A stretch of DNA of 42,350 bases from Elusimicrobiaceae bacterium (GCA_017961585.1 JAGCWX010000026.1:1-42350), one strand, 5' to 3'; shown: positions 24,989-33,300, counted from the stretch's first letter. Notes: generated from the sequence alone by a model not told the origin. Translations and numbers: made by a program.

Positions 24989-25513
24989 ATGAATAAAGCA
25001 TATCAGAATATGCGTGAATTTTGGTTGGATGCCAAAAATTTTGAAACCCGCAAAGGTGTGTTGGAAATCGGCCCGGATAAAATTGTGGCCGCCGGGGTAG
25101 AGATGGCCCTTGCCGACGGTGAAATCACCAAACATTTGCTCATTGTTACCAATTCGCTGGGGGATAGCAGCTTGTATTTTGAGAACAACAGCAAAAGCGG
25201 TTTGGGGGGAATGATCGGCGGGCACGACAATCCGCCCTTGCAAGATGCCGCCGCGCACATGTTGGCGTATGCCAGCAAGCTTACCGCGCACATGGAAAAA
25301 ATCCCCGCTACGCAGGCGGTGCCTGTCCCATCGGGGCCGGGGCAAGTAATTTTACTGGCGGTTAGCAAAGAGTTCCTTTTTTATAAAGAATTTGCCGAGA
25401 AAGACCTTCGCAACCCGGAGCATGTTTGTTACCCGTGGTTTGCGTATTCCCAGCAAGTAGTGGGATTGTTTAAAACGCAATCCGCGCAAGACACTCCGCC
25501 CGCGCAAGCTTAA
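24989..25513 (+). CDS. Conserved-looking soluble protein, unknown
   Basis: A 174-residue protein with no signal peptide or membrane span. It has an ordered alpha/beta composition (VLEIGPDKIVAAGVEMALAD, VILLAVSKEFLFYKEFAEKD) and a Gly-rich turn (GLGGMIGGHDNPP). The C-terminal 12 residues look disordered. Own promoter, 58 nt before the GGDEF/EAL gene. No family recognised. Confidence 0.6.
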   Translation: MNKAYQNMREFWLDAKNFETRKGVLEIGPDKIVAAGVEMALADGEITKHLLIVTNSLGDSSLYFENNSKSGLGGMIGGHDNPPLQDAAAHMLAYASKLTAHMEKIPATQAVPVPSGPGQVILLAVSKEFLFYKEFAEKDLRNPEHVCYPWFAYSQQVVGLFKTQSAQDTPPAQA

Positions 25514-25540
25514 AAAGCCGCGTTCAGTCGGCGGAAATGG

Positions 25541-25546
25541 TATAAT
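25541..25546 (+). promoter_or_regulatory. -10 element before the GGDEF/EAL gene
   Basis: TGG plus TATAAT (25541-25546), 25 nt before ATG 25572. No strong ribosome-binding site follows. Confidence 0.4.
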
Positions 25547-25571
25547 ATAGCAGTTGTATTTGGTGTGGACT

Positions 25572-27809
25572 ATGCAAAAAATTTCCTTCCGCCCTTTTAT
25601 TGTTTTTGCGTTATTGGCTGCCTTGGTGGTGATAGGCGGAGTGGTGGTTTATTGGCAGCAAGTCAACACCTTGCTGGAGCGGGATGTCAAAATCAACATT
25701 GCCCAGGCCAGTGAAGAAGCCGCTTTAAATTTTAGTAACCTCTTAAAAACAGATCGCGAAATTTTAACCGCCAATGCGATTTCCATTGAAGACGCTTACC
25801 CTTGGAAAAACGATTCTTTCTTATCGGAAACGCTGGCGCGCTACGCACAAAACGATCACTTCCACTTATTGGGGGTAGTGCTTAAAAACGGCAAAACCAT
25901 CTATTCCAATCCGGCCACGCGGCCTTTGAGCCCGGCTGTTTTGCAAGCTATTTTACAGCATACTTCTCAAGAACCTTACTACGTTGATATTTTCCCGCGC
26001 GAAAAAGGGAAATATAAATCGGCCATCTTGGTGCAAGCCATTGCGCTCAATCCGACGGATAAAAGCCCGATCGGGGCACTGTTTGCCATTCAAAAAGAGG
26101 ATTACTACCAAGGGGTGTTGGCTCTTTCGGCCATGGGGGCGCGGGGAAATTCTTTCATCATCCGCAAGGACGGCTCGGTCATTCTTTCGTTTGGGGATCA
26201 ACCTTTTTCCAATGTATTTTCGTTCCTGGAGCAAAAAACGTTGGACATTCCGCTCGCGTTTGTGTCTTTGCGTAAAACCATAGAGGCCGATGAACCGGCC
26301 CTGATGGGATACCGGGACATGGCCCAAGCTCACTACTTTTTGCAATTTGTTCCCTTGCCGGTGAATGGGTGGTATTTGGTGTCTTCTATCCCGGCTCATT
26401 ACATAGAAGAACAAGCCACCCAAGTTGCCAAGCTTTCACTGATTTTATTTATTGTGGTGTTCTTTGTGTTTTATGGGTTGATCTTCCTCATTATGCGTAT
26501 GCGCGAAGAAAGCAACCGCCAATTATTTACGATTGCGTTTGTGGACCCGCTAACCGGGGTAGATAATTTCAACCGTATGTGCGAACAATTTAACAGCAAA
26601 TTAGCCGGGTTGAACCGTCAAGCGGTGCTCGTGGTGTTTGACATCAATAAATTCAAAGTCATTAACGATTTGCACGGTTACGAACGGGGTAACGAAGTGC
26701 TCAAACGGGTGGCCCAAGTGTTGCGTGCGGAAGTGGCCCCGCAAGAAGCTTTTTGCCGTTTGTCTGCGGATAATTTTGTGTTGTTGCTAAACTATCAGGA
26801 CCGCCCTTCCCTTTTAAAACGGTTGCATGCACTGGCGGTGGAGCTTAAGCGCAACTGCACGGTGGAAGACTCGTGCTTGATGTTGGATGTTTCTTTTGGT
26901 ATTTATGAAATTACCGATGAGCCGCTGCCTTTTTACATCATGTTGGACCGTGCTCACCTGGCCTTGGAACACGCCAAAACACGCACGCTGGATAAGTGCG
27001 AATTTTACGACGCGCAAGACCGCCGCCGTTTAGTGGCCGAACAGCGTATAGAAGCCACGATGGAAGCCGCCCTGGAGAGCGGCGAATTTGCCATCCACTT
27101 ACAACCCAAGTGTGATTTTGCCACGGGCGAAATCCGCGGTGCGGAAGCTTTGGTGCGTTGGAACCAAGGGGAAAAAACCATCCGTCCGGATGAATTTATC
27201 CCGTTGTTTGAGCGTAACGGTTTTATTTTAAAGCTGGATATGTTTATTTTGGAACAGGTTGCGCGCTTGCTGGCGGGGTGGAAAGAGCGCGGGATTGAAC
27301 CGGTGCCGTTGGCGGTTAATTTCTCGCGTTTGCATTTAAATGATGCCCGCTTTATCCCGCAAATGCGCTGTGTGATGGCTGATTATAATTTGCCCAGCAA
27401 ATTGATTGAGGCCGAAATTACAGAAAGCGTCATCTTTAATAATTTAGACCGCGCCAAAGAAGTAATTGACGGGTTGCACCTGTACGGGTTCCCGGTGGCA
27501 ATGGACGATTTTGGCTCGGGCTATTCTTCATTAAACGTACTTAAAGAACTTAAGTTTGACAGTATCAAATTGGATAAAGAATTCTTGTCTGGGTTTGAAG
27601 ACAATCCGCGTGCTCAAAAAGTAATTGAGCAAACCGTCCGCATGATTAAATCATTGGGCGTTAAAGTAATTACCGAAGGGGTAGAAACCCGCGAACAAGC
27701 GGACTTTTTACGCGCTTGCGGGGCGGATTTGGCGCAGGGGTATTTCTTCTCGCGTCCGGTAACCATAGACGTGTTTGAGCAACTGCTGCTCAAAAGAAAA
27801 TTATTGTAA
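25572..27809 (+). CDS. Membrane c-di-GMP phosphodiesterase (degenerate GGDEF + EAL)
   Basis: A 745-residue protein. Residues 9-30 and about 287-309 are membrane spans that enclose a periplasmic sensor domain of dCACHE-like size. A GGDEF domain (about 325-480) has an intact fold (FVDPLTGVDNFNRM, FDINKFKVINDLHGY), but the signature is SADNF in place of GGDEF, so it should not make c-di-GMP. The EAL domain (about 490-745) keeps the catalytic motifs: RGAEALVRWN, LAVNFSRLHL, EAEITESV, MDDFGSGYSSL, IKLDKEF, ITEGVET and AQGYFFSRP. It probably degrades c-di-GMP in response to a periplasmic signal. Its 3' end overlaps the next gene, on the opposite strand, by 9 bp. Starts at 25554 (TTG) or 25563 (GTG) are less likely. 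Confidence 0.9.
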   Translation: MQKISFRPFIVFALLAALVVIGGVVVYWQQVNTLLERDVKINIAQASEEAALNFSNLLKTDREILTANAISIEDAYPWKNDSFLSETLARYAQNDHFHLLGVVLKNGKTIYSNPATRPLSPAVLQAILQHTSQEPYYVDIFPREKGKYKSAILVQAIALNPTDKSPIGALFAIQKEDYYQGVLALSAMGARGNSFIIRKDGSVILSFGDQPFSNVFSFLEQKTLDIPLAFVSLRKTIEADEPALMGYRDMAQAHYFLQFVPLPVNGWYLVSSIPAHYIEEQATQVAKLSLILFIVVFFVFYGLIFLIMRMREESNRQLFTIAFVDPLTGVDNFNRMCEQFNSKLAGLNRQAVLVVFDINKFKVINDLHGYERGNEVLKRVAQVLRAEVAPQEAFCRLSADNFVLLLNYQDRPSLLKRLHALAVELKRNCTVEDSCLMLDVSFGIYEITDEPLPFYIMLDRAHLALEHAKTRTLDKCEFYDAQDRRRLVAEQRIEATMEAALESGEFAIHLQPKCDFATGEIRGAEALVRWNQGEKTIRPDEFIPLFERNGFILKLDMFILEQVARLLAGWKERGIEPVPLAVNFSRLHLNDARFIPQMRCVMADYNLPSKLIEAEITESVIFNNLDRAKEVIDGLHLYGFPVAMDDFGSGYSSLNVLKELKFDSIKLDKEFLSGFEDNPRAQKVIEQTVRMIKSLGVKVITEGVETREQADFLRACGADLAQGYFFSRPVTIDVFEQLLLKRKLL

Positions 27810-28844
27810 TTTTTGTGCCCGTTTCAAATACTCTTGCGCGGCGTAAGTAAGCCGCTGGGGAAGGGGCATTTTGTTTAAGTAGCGCGGATCCAGCGAGATC
27901 ATTCCGTCAAATCCGGCCCCTTGCAATTGCGTGGCTTGTTGTGAAGTTTCCGGATAGGAGGTCAACGCAATAATTCCACCTTTATAACCATTGTCACGTA
28001 GTGTGCGCGCAATCATATATCCGTTTCCGTCGGCCAAATTGATGTCCGTAAACACAATATCAAAACGAGAATAAGGAACGCCCAATAAAAACTGAGCTAC
28101 CAGGGCCTCTGTATATAACTGTGCATGTGGAAACAAAACCCCCATTTGGGATTGCCTTTCAAACAAGGCCAGGAGCATGACATCGTCATTAATAATAGCA
28201 ATTTTTTTATTCTCTAATTCCGTTAGCGGATTGGGTTTGTTTGAGAGGGAAGGATATAAGAAAAAATCTTCTGGGGTAGCCTTCTTTACATTGAGGGCAG
28301 AAGGATGAAAAGCCGCCGCCACGTGTTCCAGCGCGGGGTTTATAACTTCTATTCCGTGGTTTACAAATTCCAAAGCGTGTATAAGGGCTTTGTCTTGCGG
28401 GGTGGTTTTATATACTTTCCATAGTTTTTGTTGCAAGTCTATGAGTTGGTTGGTTAGTTGCGTTTGTTCAAAGGGATGTAAATCGCGCGCTTCGGTGGGG
28501 ATGGATTGGTAATAGATAAAAGGCCCTTGTTTGGCTTTAAAATCTTCAAATTGGCTCAGGGCCTTGTCGTAATCTTTCAGTAATGCGTTGCGCTGAGGGA
28601 TGCTTAAGTTGGTTTGATTGATAAAAACGGGGGTGGTATGGGGGGTAGCCCTAAAAATAATAGAAGAAGTAGGATGCTTGATGCGTTGCAAACGAGCCAA
28701 ACGCCGCATGTGAGTAGCACTGTTTAGTTTGTAGTGCACTTGTTTGGGAGTGTACAAATGAGCGGGTTTTTTTATTTTAAATTTTTGGGCATTCGCACTT
28801 AAAGCTGTGATTAAGCATAAAGCCAGTAAAATTAGTTTCTTCAT
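27801..28844 (-). CDS. Exported protein with C-terminal receiver-like domain
   Basis: A 347-residue protein with a clear Sec signal peptide (MKKLILLALCLITALSANA). The middle (about 80-200) is helical. Residues 213-347 match a response-regulator receiver domain: KKIAIINDDVML with the acidic pair Asp220/Asp221, FDIVFTDINLADGNGYMIAR with phospho-acceptor Asp267, and IIALTS with the switch Thr/Ser. The conserved Lys of the last motif is missing (SLDP in place of KP). Receiver domains normally work in the cytoplasm, so an exported one is odd; it may bind something other than phosphate or have a dead signalling role. Leaderless start: a -10 (TACACT, 28856-28851) ends 6 nt before the ATG. Confidence 0.75.
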   Translation of the reverse strand: MKKLILLALCLITALSANAQKFKIKKPAHLYTPKQVHYKLNSATHMRRLARLQRIKHPTSSIIFRATPHTTPVFINQTNLSIPQRNALLKDYDKALSQFEDFKAKQGPFIYYQSIPTEARDLHPFEQTQLTNQLIDLQQKLWKVYKTTPQDKALIHALEFVNHGIEVINPALEHVAAAFHPSALNVKKATPEDFFLYPSLSNKPNPLTELENKKIAIINDDVMLLALFERQSQMGVLFPHAQLYTEALVAQFLLGVPYSRFDIVFTDINLADGNGYMIARTLRDNGYKGGIIALTSYPETSQQATQLQGAGFDGMISLDPRYLNKMPLPQRLTYAAQEYLKRAQKLQ

Positions 28845-28850
28845 ACTTTT

Positions 28851-28859
28851 AGTGTATCA
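28851..28859 (-). promoter_or_regulatory. Extended -10 of the exported receiver gene
   Basis: On the minus strand, TGA plus TACACT (28856-28851) followed by 6 nt and ATG 28844. No ribosome-binding site. Confidence 0.5.
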
Positions 28860-28910
28860 ATCTTGCCGATTTTAGAACAAGGGTCCTTAGACCTATAAAG
28901 GGGATGGGTC

Positions 28911-28941
28911 TTGATTTACATTCGCGTAATTTTGCTATAAT
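28911..28941 (+). promoter_or_regulatory. Promoter of the second pilin gene
   Basis: TTGATT (28911-28916), TGC and TATAAT (28936-28941). The spacer is 19 nt, longer than ideal, but the extended -10 compensates. GGGAG (28963-28967) is the ribosome site. Confidence 0.55.
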
Positions 28942-28972
28942 GTAAGAGCAGAAAATTTGTACGGGAGATTAT

Positions 28973-29590
28973 ATGAAAAACGTAAAAGGTTTTACCTTAA
29001 TTGAACTGTTAGTAGTTGTGTTTATCATTGGTATTTTATCGGCAGTTTCGTTGCCACAGTACCAACGGGCTGTTACCAAAGCCAAAATTGCGGCCATGAT
29101 GCCGATGTTGGATGCCGTCATCCAAGGGCAGCAAATTTACAAAGTTACGTGGCGCAGATATGCCGATTTTGATACCCAAGTAGGGGATTCCATCCCGTTG
29201 GATATTAAATTGCCGCTTGATACCAACAAATATGTATTAACCTGCAGATATTTGCCTTTTAATGAATTCATGCAAGGCCTACAAGAAGCGGGAAACACCG
29301 AGGAATACAACAAATGGGAAGGCAAACAATCTGCTTATAAAACCGGGTTTTGCCAGCTCAAACTACTTGTAAAGGAGGACGGGAAAAACGCGCTGGGACC
29401 GATTTTGGAATATGCGTTACCCGGTATGAATAGCGGATTAGATTATGGTGGTCAAAGCAATGCTTTCTCGCGCATGTGTTTGGCACGGAAAACAAGCTCC
29501 GTGGAACAATGGGCCTGTAAATCCCTTACCGGGGCAAGTGATCATATATCCCAAGACAGCACTAACCACTGGTATTATAGATTCCAATAA
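28973..29590 (+). CDS. Type IV pilin-like protein (prepilin)
   Basis: A 205-residue prepilin with leader MKNVKG, then FTLIELLVVVFIIGILSAVS, with Glu at mature position 5. The N-terminal helix (LPQYQRAVTKAKIAAMMPML) is close to that of the pilin at 236. The globular part differs strongly, with Cys residues that may close loops. Own promoter and terminator, so it is a stand-alone unit. The first ~40 residues are conserved while the rest diverges, as is usual for pilin families under surface selection. Role unknown. Confidence 0.9.
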   Translation: MKNVKGFTLIELLVVVFIIGILSAVSLPQYQRAVTKAKIAAMMPMLDAVIQGQQIYKVTWRRYADFDTQVGDSIPLDIKLPLDTNKYVLTCRYLPFNEFMQGLQEAGNTEEYNKWEGKQSAYKTGFCQLKLLVKEDGKNALGPILEYALPGMNSGLDYGGQSNAFSRMCLARKTSSVEQWACKSLTGASDHISQDSTNHWYYRFQ

Positions 29591-29605
29591 TCAGTTTGCT
29601 TACAC

Positions 29606-29638
29606 AAAAATCCCCCGGTTTGCCCGGGGGATTTTTTT
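29606..29638. terminator. Bidirectional terminator, pilin / tldE-like
   Basis: AAAAATCCCCCGG (29606-29618) pairs with CCGGGGGATTTTT (29624-29636) and is followed by further T. It serves both convergent genes and overlaps the TldE-like stop. Confidence 0.88.
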
Positions 29639-31298
29639 ACGGTTTTTTGACGAATGGGGGTTTGTCGGGCGTGGCGCGCGAAGGCGTCAGCTCCAACTCT
29701 TCCAGCAGTAAGCTGGGGGCAATGATACTTTGGGATTCTATCAAATCGCTTTGTGTATCAAAGTGGATCACGGCCGGGTTGTCCGCCGCGGCTACAATGT
29801 CGCGCAGGGAGCGCACATTGGGGTTGTTTACTTCCAGCCCGTATACCCATTGATCGGGCTTGCCGGGTTGCGTGTAAACACGCAACGCACGTTGCACGCG
29901 GCCGTTTTTGTCCGTGGGGAAATCGTACAAAATATATCCATATTCCAGCCCCCATTCCCGGCATTTGGCAAGCAGTTGTTCTTTAAGGGCTTGCGCGGTT
30001 TGCGGGTGCTTGGCTTCTACCCACAAGTTGGTAAGCTGTTCGCGCGGCAAGGATAACCCCGGCATCCGGGCGTGCCCGTTGCTGCGCGTGCTGTTTTTAA
30101 ACGGGCGGCTGCTGCGGGGCAAGTCCGTAAGTAAACCGTTTTGGGTCAAGGTTAGCTCGGTTGTTTGGACCCCTTCGTCATCCACGGGGGTGAACCCACC
30201 CAAAGGTTGCCCTTGATAGGTTTGCCACAAAGGTTTATCGTAAAGATCTACCGCGTTGGAAATTACCCGCATGCCTTGTTTTTGCACAAACGTGCCGCCT
30301 TCGCTATCGGGGCCGTTTTGTGTAAGCAGAACGCTGGTATTTTGCACATTGGGCACAAATAGGGCCTGCAAAAAATTCCCGGCGGCTTGCGGGCTTAGTA
30401 GCACCGGGCCCAGGTAGGTATCCCCTTTTACGGCGGTATACATATTTTGCAAATCGGTCAATAATTGGCGCGTGTGAGTTTGCAAGGTTTGCTCAACGGA
30501 TGCAAAATCTTGCACCCATATTTCACGGTCGTACGATTGTTTGTATCCGTCCTTATTGCGTAGTTTGGCAATCCAACGGATGGTAAACATGGGTTGCGCG
30601 TATTGGTAAAATCCGCCCAAGCTATTTAGATAATATGTTTCTTTTTGCAACGGCGTAACGATAATTCTAAATTCTTCCAAGAACGCAAACGCCTTGCCCT
30701 GGGCCGAGGCCGCCTTCACCCAGTTTTGCAAATCCTGCACATTGTAGGGCGGCATGGGGGAAATTTCTTGCACGTACGAAGCTTGCGGCTGCGGGATAAA
30801 ATCCACTTTAGGGGCTTGCTTGTCGGACGTTTTGGTCCGTTTGTAGGATTCTTTTTGCTGATACGTTTCCGAAGCAAATACCGCGGCCTGATCCGTTAAA
30901 TCCCACAAGGTTTGGCGGAGGCCTTCGTAACTTTTTGCCACCCCGCGTTCATACTGCGGCCGGTAGTTATACCGGTTGTTGTATTCGTTGTGACGGTAAC
31001 CTAAACTGTCGTGCTGGGGGGTGCCCATATCCACCCAAGCATACGCGATGAGCAAGGAGTCTGCTTGGTCCTGGGGATATAGCTCCCCTAAAGAGGCAAG
31101 CACCTTGGGTGCATTGGTAAAATTGACCAATTTGTAAGCCACATAAAAAATTTTCGGTGCCCCGGGGATTTTTAATTTTTGAAGCGAGCGGGCCATTTCT
31201 TTTTGCATGGCTTTGAAGTACATATTATCGGGCAATTTTTCTGCCGCTTGCGCCCCTACGGCGCATAACAATAATAAACAAAGTAATATTTTCTTCAT
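29637..31298 (-). CDS. Exported TldE/PmbA-like protein
   Basis: A 553-residue protein with a signal peptide (MKKILLCLLLLCAVGAQA). The C-terminal half has the TldD/PmbA fold pattern (MRVISNAVDLYDKPLWQTY, GFTPVDDEGVQTTELTLTQN, RSNGHARMPGLSLPREQLTN), but no HExxxH, as expected for the non-catalytic TldE half. Start ATG 31298 follows GGAGGG; an in-frame upstream ATG at 31484 lies inside the TldD-like gene and would destroy the signal peptide. It begins just after the TldD-like stop. The classical pair acts in the cytoplasm on microcin and CcdA, so export is unusual. Confidence 0.75.
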   Translation of the reverse strand: MKKILLCLLLLCAVGAQAAEKLPDNMYFKAMQKEMARSLQKLKIPGAPKIFYVAYKLVNFTNAPKVLASLGELYPQDQADSLLIAYAWVDMGTPQHDSLGYRHNEYNNRYNYRPQYERGVAKSYEGLRQTLWDLTDQAAVFASETYQQKESYKRTKTSDKQAPKVDFIPQPQASYVQEISPMPPYNVQDLQNWVKAASAQGKAFAFLEEFRIIVTPLQKETYYLNSLGGFYQYAQPMFTIRWIAKLRNKDGYKQSYDREIWVQDFASVEQTLQTHTRQLLTDLQNMYTAVKGDTYLGPVLLSPQAAGNFLQALFVPNVQNTSVLLTQNGPDSEGGTFVQKQGMRVISNAVDLYDKPLWQTYQGQPLGGFTPVDDEGVQTTELTLTQNGLLTDLPRSSRPFKNSTRSNGHARMPGLSLPREQLTNLWVEAKHPQTAQALKEQLLAKCREWGLEYGYILYDFPTDKNGRVQRALRVYTQPGKPDQWVYGLEVNNPNVRSLRDIVAAADNPAVIHFDTQSDLIESQSIIAPSLLLEELELTPSRATPDKPPFVKKP

Positions 31299-31299
31299 C

Positions 31300-32988
31300 T
31301 TATTTTCCCTCCGCAAACGGGGGTGGCAATACCGGGGGTTTCGTGCCGGACTTGCTTGCCTTCTCCAGTTCCAACCGCCGCAACAATACGCTAGGGGCAA
31401 TGCTGGAAACCGGCACCCAGCCCGATTCCGCCCCGCATTTACCGTTGAAAATTCCATAATCATCTGCCGCTGCCAGCACTTCATGGAAGCTGGCCAACGG
31501 GGTTCCCACCATATCTACGCCGCGGACCACTTCTTTGCGGCCGTCCGGGTAGAGGCGGTAAATCAAAGTAGGGGTGAGTTTGAAGGTTTGCGGCAGGAAG
31601 GTTTCCGTAAGGGTAAATCCGCCGGATAAATCCTCTATAATAATCCCGTAAGGTTTATTTTGTTTTTTGATTTCTTGCAACAATTGTTTTTCCAGCTCGT
31701 CATACGAAACTGTTTGAGAAGCGAGGGTGCGGGTGTTCCCCATACGGGCGACGGGGCGGCTCCATTTATCGCTGCGGCCGTGCCCGTTGGAAGCGGCAAA
31801 CCCTTTAATGGGGCTGGCGTTCATTAAGAAGCCCTTAAAAACGCCGTTTTCCACCAGGGTAACCGGGCGGGCTTTTACTCCTTCGTCGTCGTAGAGGTAA
31901 AATCCGCGTAAAGGGATGTTGTTAAAATAGGGCAGGGTGGCGTCGTCCACAATGGTAAGCAGGGGGGAGACAATCTCTTGCCCTAATTTATCGGTAAACG
32001 TTTTGCCGAAGGAATCTTCTTTTTGGCGGTGGCCTTCCGCACGGTGGCCCAATACCTCGTGCACAAATACGGCCATGGCTTTGTTTTTCAAAATAGCCGG
32101 CACGGTAATGGGTTCCATTTCGGGCGCTTTAGAAAGGGCTTCTAATTCCTGTAAACTTTGCTTTACATCCGCCAGGAGTTGTTCCTCGCTAGGCAGTTCC
32201 TTTTCTTGCAATACGTTATAGTTGTTTAAGCGGGAGATGTTGGTCCCGTCGGCCGTTTTGCCTTCTAAAGAATAACTCAAAGTAACCAAGCGGATGGGGG
32301 TTTTAAGGCGCGTACCTACGGAATCTACAAAGTAGCGGCTGCCCTGTTCAAACGTAAAAATAAACTCACTTTTTAGCACGTAGGGTTTGTTTTGCGCCAG
32401 GGTAGAGGCCTTAAGTAGCAGCTGTTTGATACGTTCCGTATCAAAAACAGCTATGGGGGTATCCTCGCAAAAGGTTTCCCGCGGGGGGAAGGCAAAATCG
32501 GGCGAGTCGTCCGCACGTTCGGAAGCGGTTTGTACGTCGGCCTGTACGCGGGCAAAATCCTGCTGGGCTTTTTCAGCCGCTTCCTGCGTGGCGCGCCAAA
32601 CGGCGGTGGTAAATGCTTGGGTATCCGTGGCAAAATCCGGCAGATAACTGGTGGGTTGTTCGTAATCGGTTTCGTGCTGTTTAAGCGTGCGGGTGTTGTC
32701 CATCTGCGTGCTGCCCGCGCGGGGGAGTACTTTTAACAAAGTATTGTGATAAAGCAGATCCCGCACCACCCCGTTATTTTCTACAACTAAGGTGTAATCA
32801 AGACTGTCCGTATATGTATAAGACATATAATAAATAGGCGGGTTTTGCTTTTTAAGGGTTGGAAAACTACGCTTAAGCTCAGCCGAGAGGAGTTGCACCG
32901 GCTTTTGCTCGTTGATATTACAGGTATTTTGGGCCCAAATGTTGTACGGGAGCCCGGCCAAAATCAGGGAAAAAATTATTTTTTTCAT
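31300..32988 (-). CDS. Exported TldD-like metalloprotease
   Basis: A 562-residue protein with a signal peptide (MKKIIFSLILAGLPYNIWA). The TldD-type zinc motif is HEVLGH (310-315), continuing RAEGHRQ as in the family. Further family blocks: FGKTFTDKLGQEIVSPLLTI, YLYDDEGVKARPVTLVENG, SNGHGRSDKW and RPVARMGNT. The N-terminal domain is less conserved. It should form the catalytic half of a heterodimer with the next gene product and act in the periplasm. Leaderless start: TGC plus TAAAAT (33000-32995) ends 6 nt before the ATG. Confidence 0.8.
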   Translation of the reverse strand: MKKIIFSLILAGLPYNIWAQNTCNINEQKPVQLLSAELKRSFPTLKKQNPPIYYMSYTYTDSLDYTLVVENNGVVRDLLYHNTLLKVLPRAGSTQMDNTRTLKQHETDYEQPTSYLPDFATDTQAFTTAVWRATQEAAEKAQQDFARVQADVQTASERADDSPDFAFPPRETFCEDTPIAVFDTERIKQLLLKASTLAQNKPYVLKSEFIFTFEQGSRYFVDSVGTRLKTPIRLVTLSYSLEGKTADGTNISRLNNYNVLQEKELPSEEQLLADVKQSLQELEALSKAPEMEPITVPAILKNKAMAVFVHEVLGHRAEGHRQKEDSFGKTFTDKLGQEIVSPLLTIVDDATLPYFNNIPLRGFYLYDDEGVKARPVTLVENGVFKGFLMNASPIKGFAASNGHGRSDKWSRPVARMGNTRTLASQTVSYDELEKQLLQEIKKQNKPYGIIIEDLSGGFTLTETFLPQTFKLTPTLIYRLYPDGRKEVVRGVDMVGTPLASFHEVLAAADDYGIFNGKCGAESGWVPVSSIAPSVLLRRLELEKASKSGTKPPVLPPPFAEGK

Positions 32989-32994
32989 ACCCGT

Positions 32995-33003
32995 ATTTTA
33001 GCA
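32995..33003 (-). promoter_or_regulatory. Extended -10 of the tldD-like operon
   Basis: Minus strand: TGC plus TAAAAT (33000-32995), then 6 nt and ATG 32988. No ribosome-binding site. Confidence 0.55.
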
Positions 33004-33030
33004 TAAAACTTACACGCAGAGGGGGAAAAA

Positions 33031-33039
33031 TGCTAGAAT
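33031..33039 (+). promoter_or_regulatory. Extended -10 of tRNA-Thr
   Basis: TGC plus TAGAAT (33034-33039). A second TATAAT at 33045-33050 is too close to the tRNA 5' end to be its promoter unless the leader is minimal. Confidence 0.4.
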
Positions 33040-33059
33040 AAATATATAATGAACGATAT

Positions 33060-33132
33060 GCTGAGGTAGCTCAACTGGCAGAGCAACGGTTTTGTAAACC
33101 GTAGGTTGTGGGTTCGATTCCCATCCTCAGCT
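33060..33132 (+). tRNA. tRNA-Thr (anticodon TGT)
   Basis: Complete cloverleaf. Acceptor GCTGAGG (33060-33066) pairs with CCTCAGC (33125-33131). D arm GCTC/GAGC, anticodon arm ACGGT-TTTGTAA-ACCGT with TGT at 33093-33095, and T arm GTGGG-TTCGATT-CCCAT. The 3' CCA is not encoded. Confidence 0.97.
33116..33132 (+). repeat. att-like direct repeat, tRNA copy
   Basis: The last 17 bases of the tRNA (GATTCCCATCCTCAGCT) recur exactly at 33301-33317. They flank 168 bp of structured, non-coding DNA. The arrangement is like attL/attR at a tRNA 3' end. Confidence 0.85.
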
Positions 33133-33300
33133 AAAAATTTTCCGCTTTACGCGGGATATTTTAGCTTGGCAACGCACCCACTGCTGGGTGCGCGATTGGG
33201 AAGCGAAGGGCGGAGCGATGTTTTTGTTTGAGTGAAACGAAAGGCAAAAACCGCGAGCCCCGGCCCGGAAGAAATTTCCGTCAGGAAATTTAGTGTAGGG
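33133..33300 (+). other. Structured non-coding segment after tRNA-Thr
   Basis: 168 bp between the tRNA end and its duplicate, with no plausible gene. It holds at least four hairpins: CCGC-TTTAC-GCGG (33142-33154), CGCACCCA-CTGC-TGGGTGCG (33173-33192, perfect), a large stem GTTTTTG (33220-33226) with CAAAAAC (33245-33251) enclosing GTTT/AAAC, and AAATTTCC-GTCA-GGAAATTT (33272-33291, perfect). This could be a small mobile element, a processed RNA or a repeat common after tRNAs in this genome. It would be transcribed from the tRNA promoter. Confidence 0.6.

Noticed and set aside
31299-31484. Upstream extension of the TldE-like protein to an in-frame ATG at 31484
   Set aside because: It lies inside the TldD-like coding region and would bury the signal peptide; GGAGGG precedes ATG 31298.
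33045-33050. TATAAT as the tRNA-Thr promoter
   Set aside because: It ends 9 nt before the mature tRNA 5' end, leaving almost no leader; the TGCTAGAAT just upstream gives a more normal distance.
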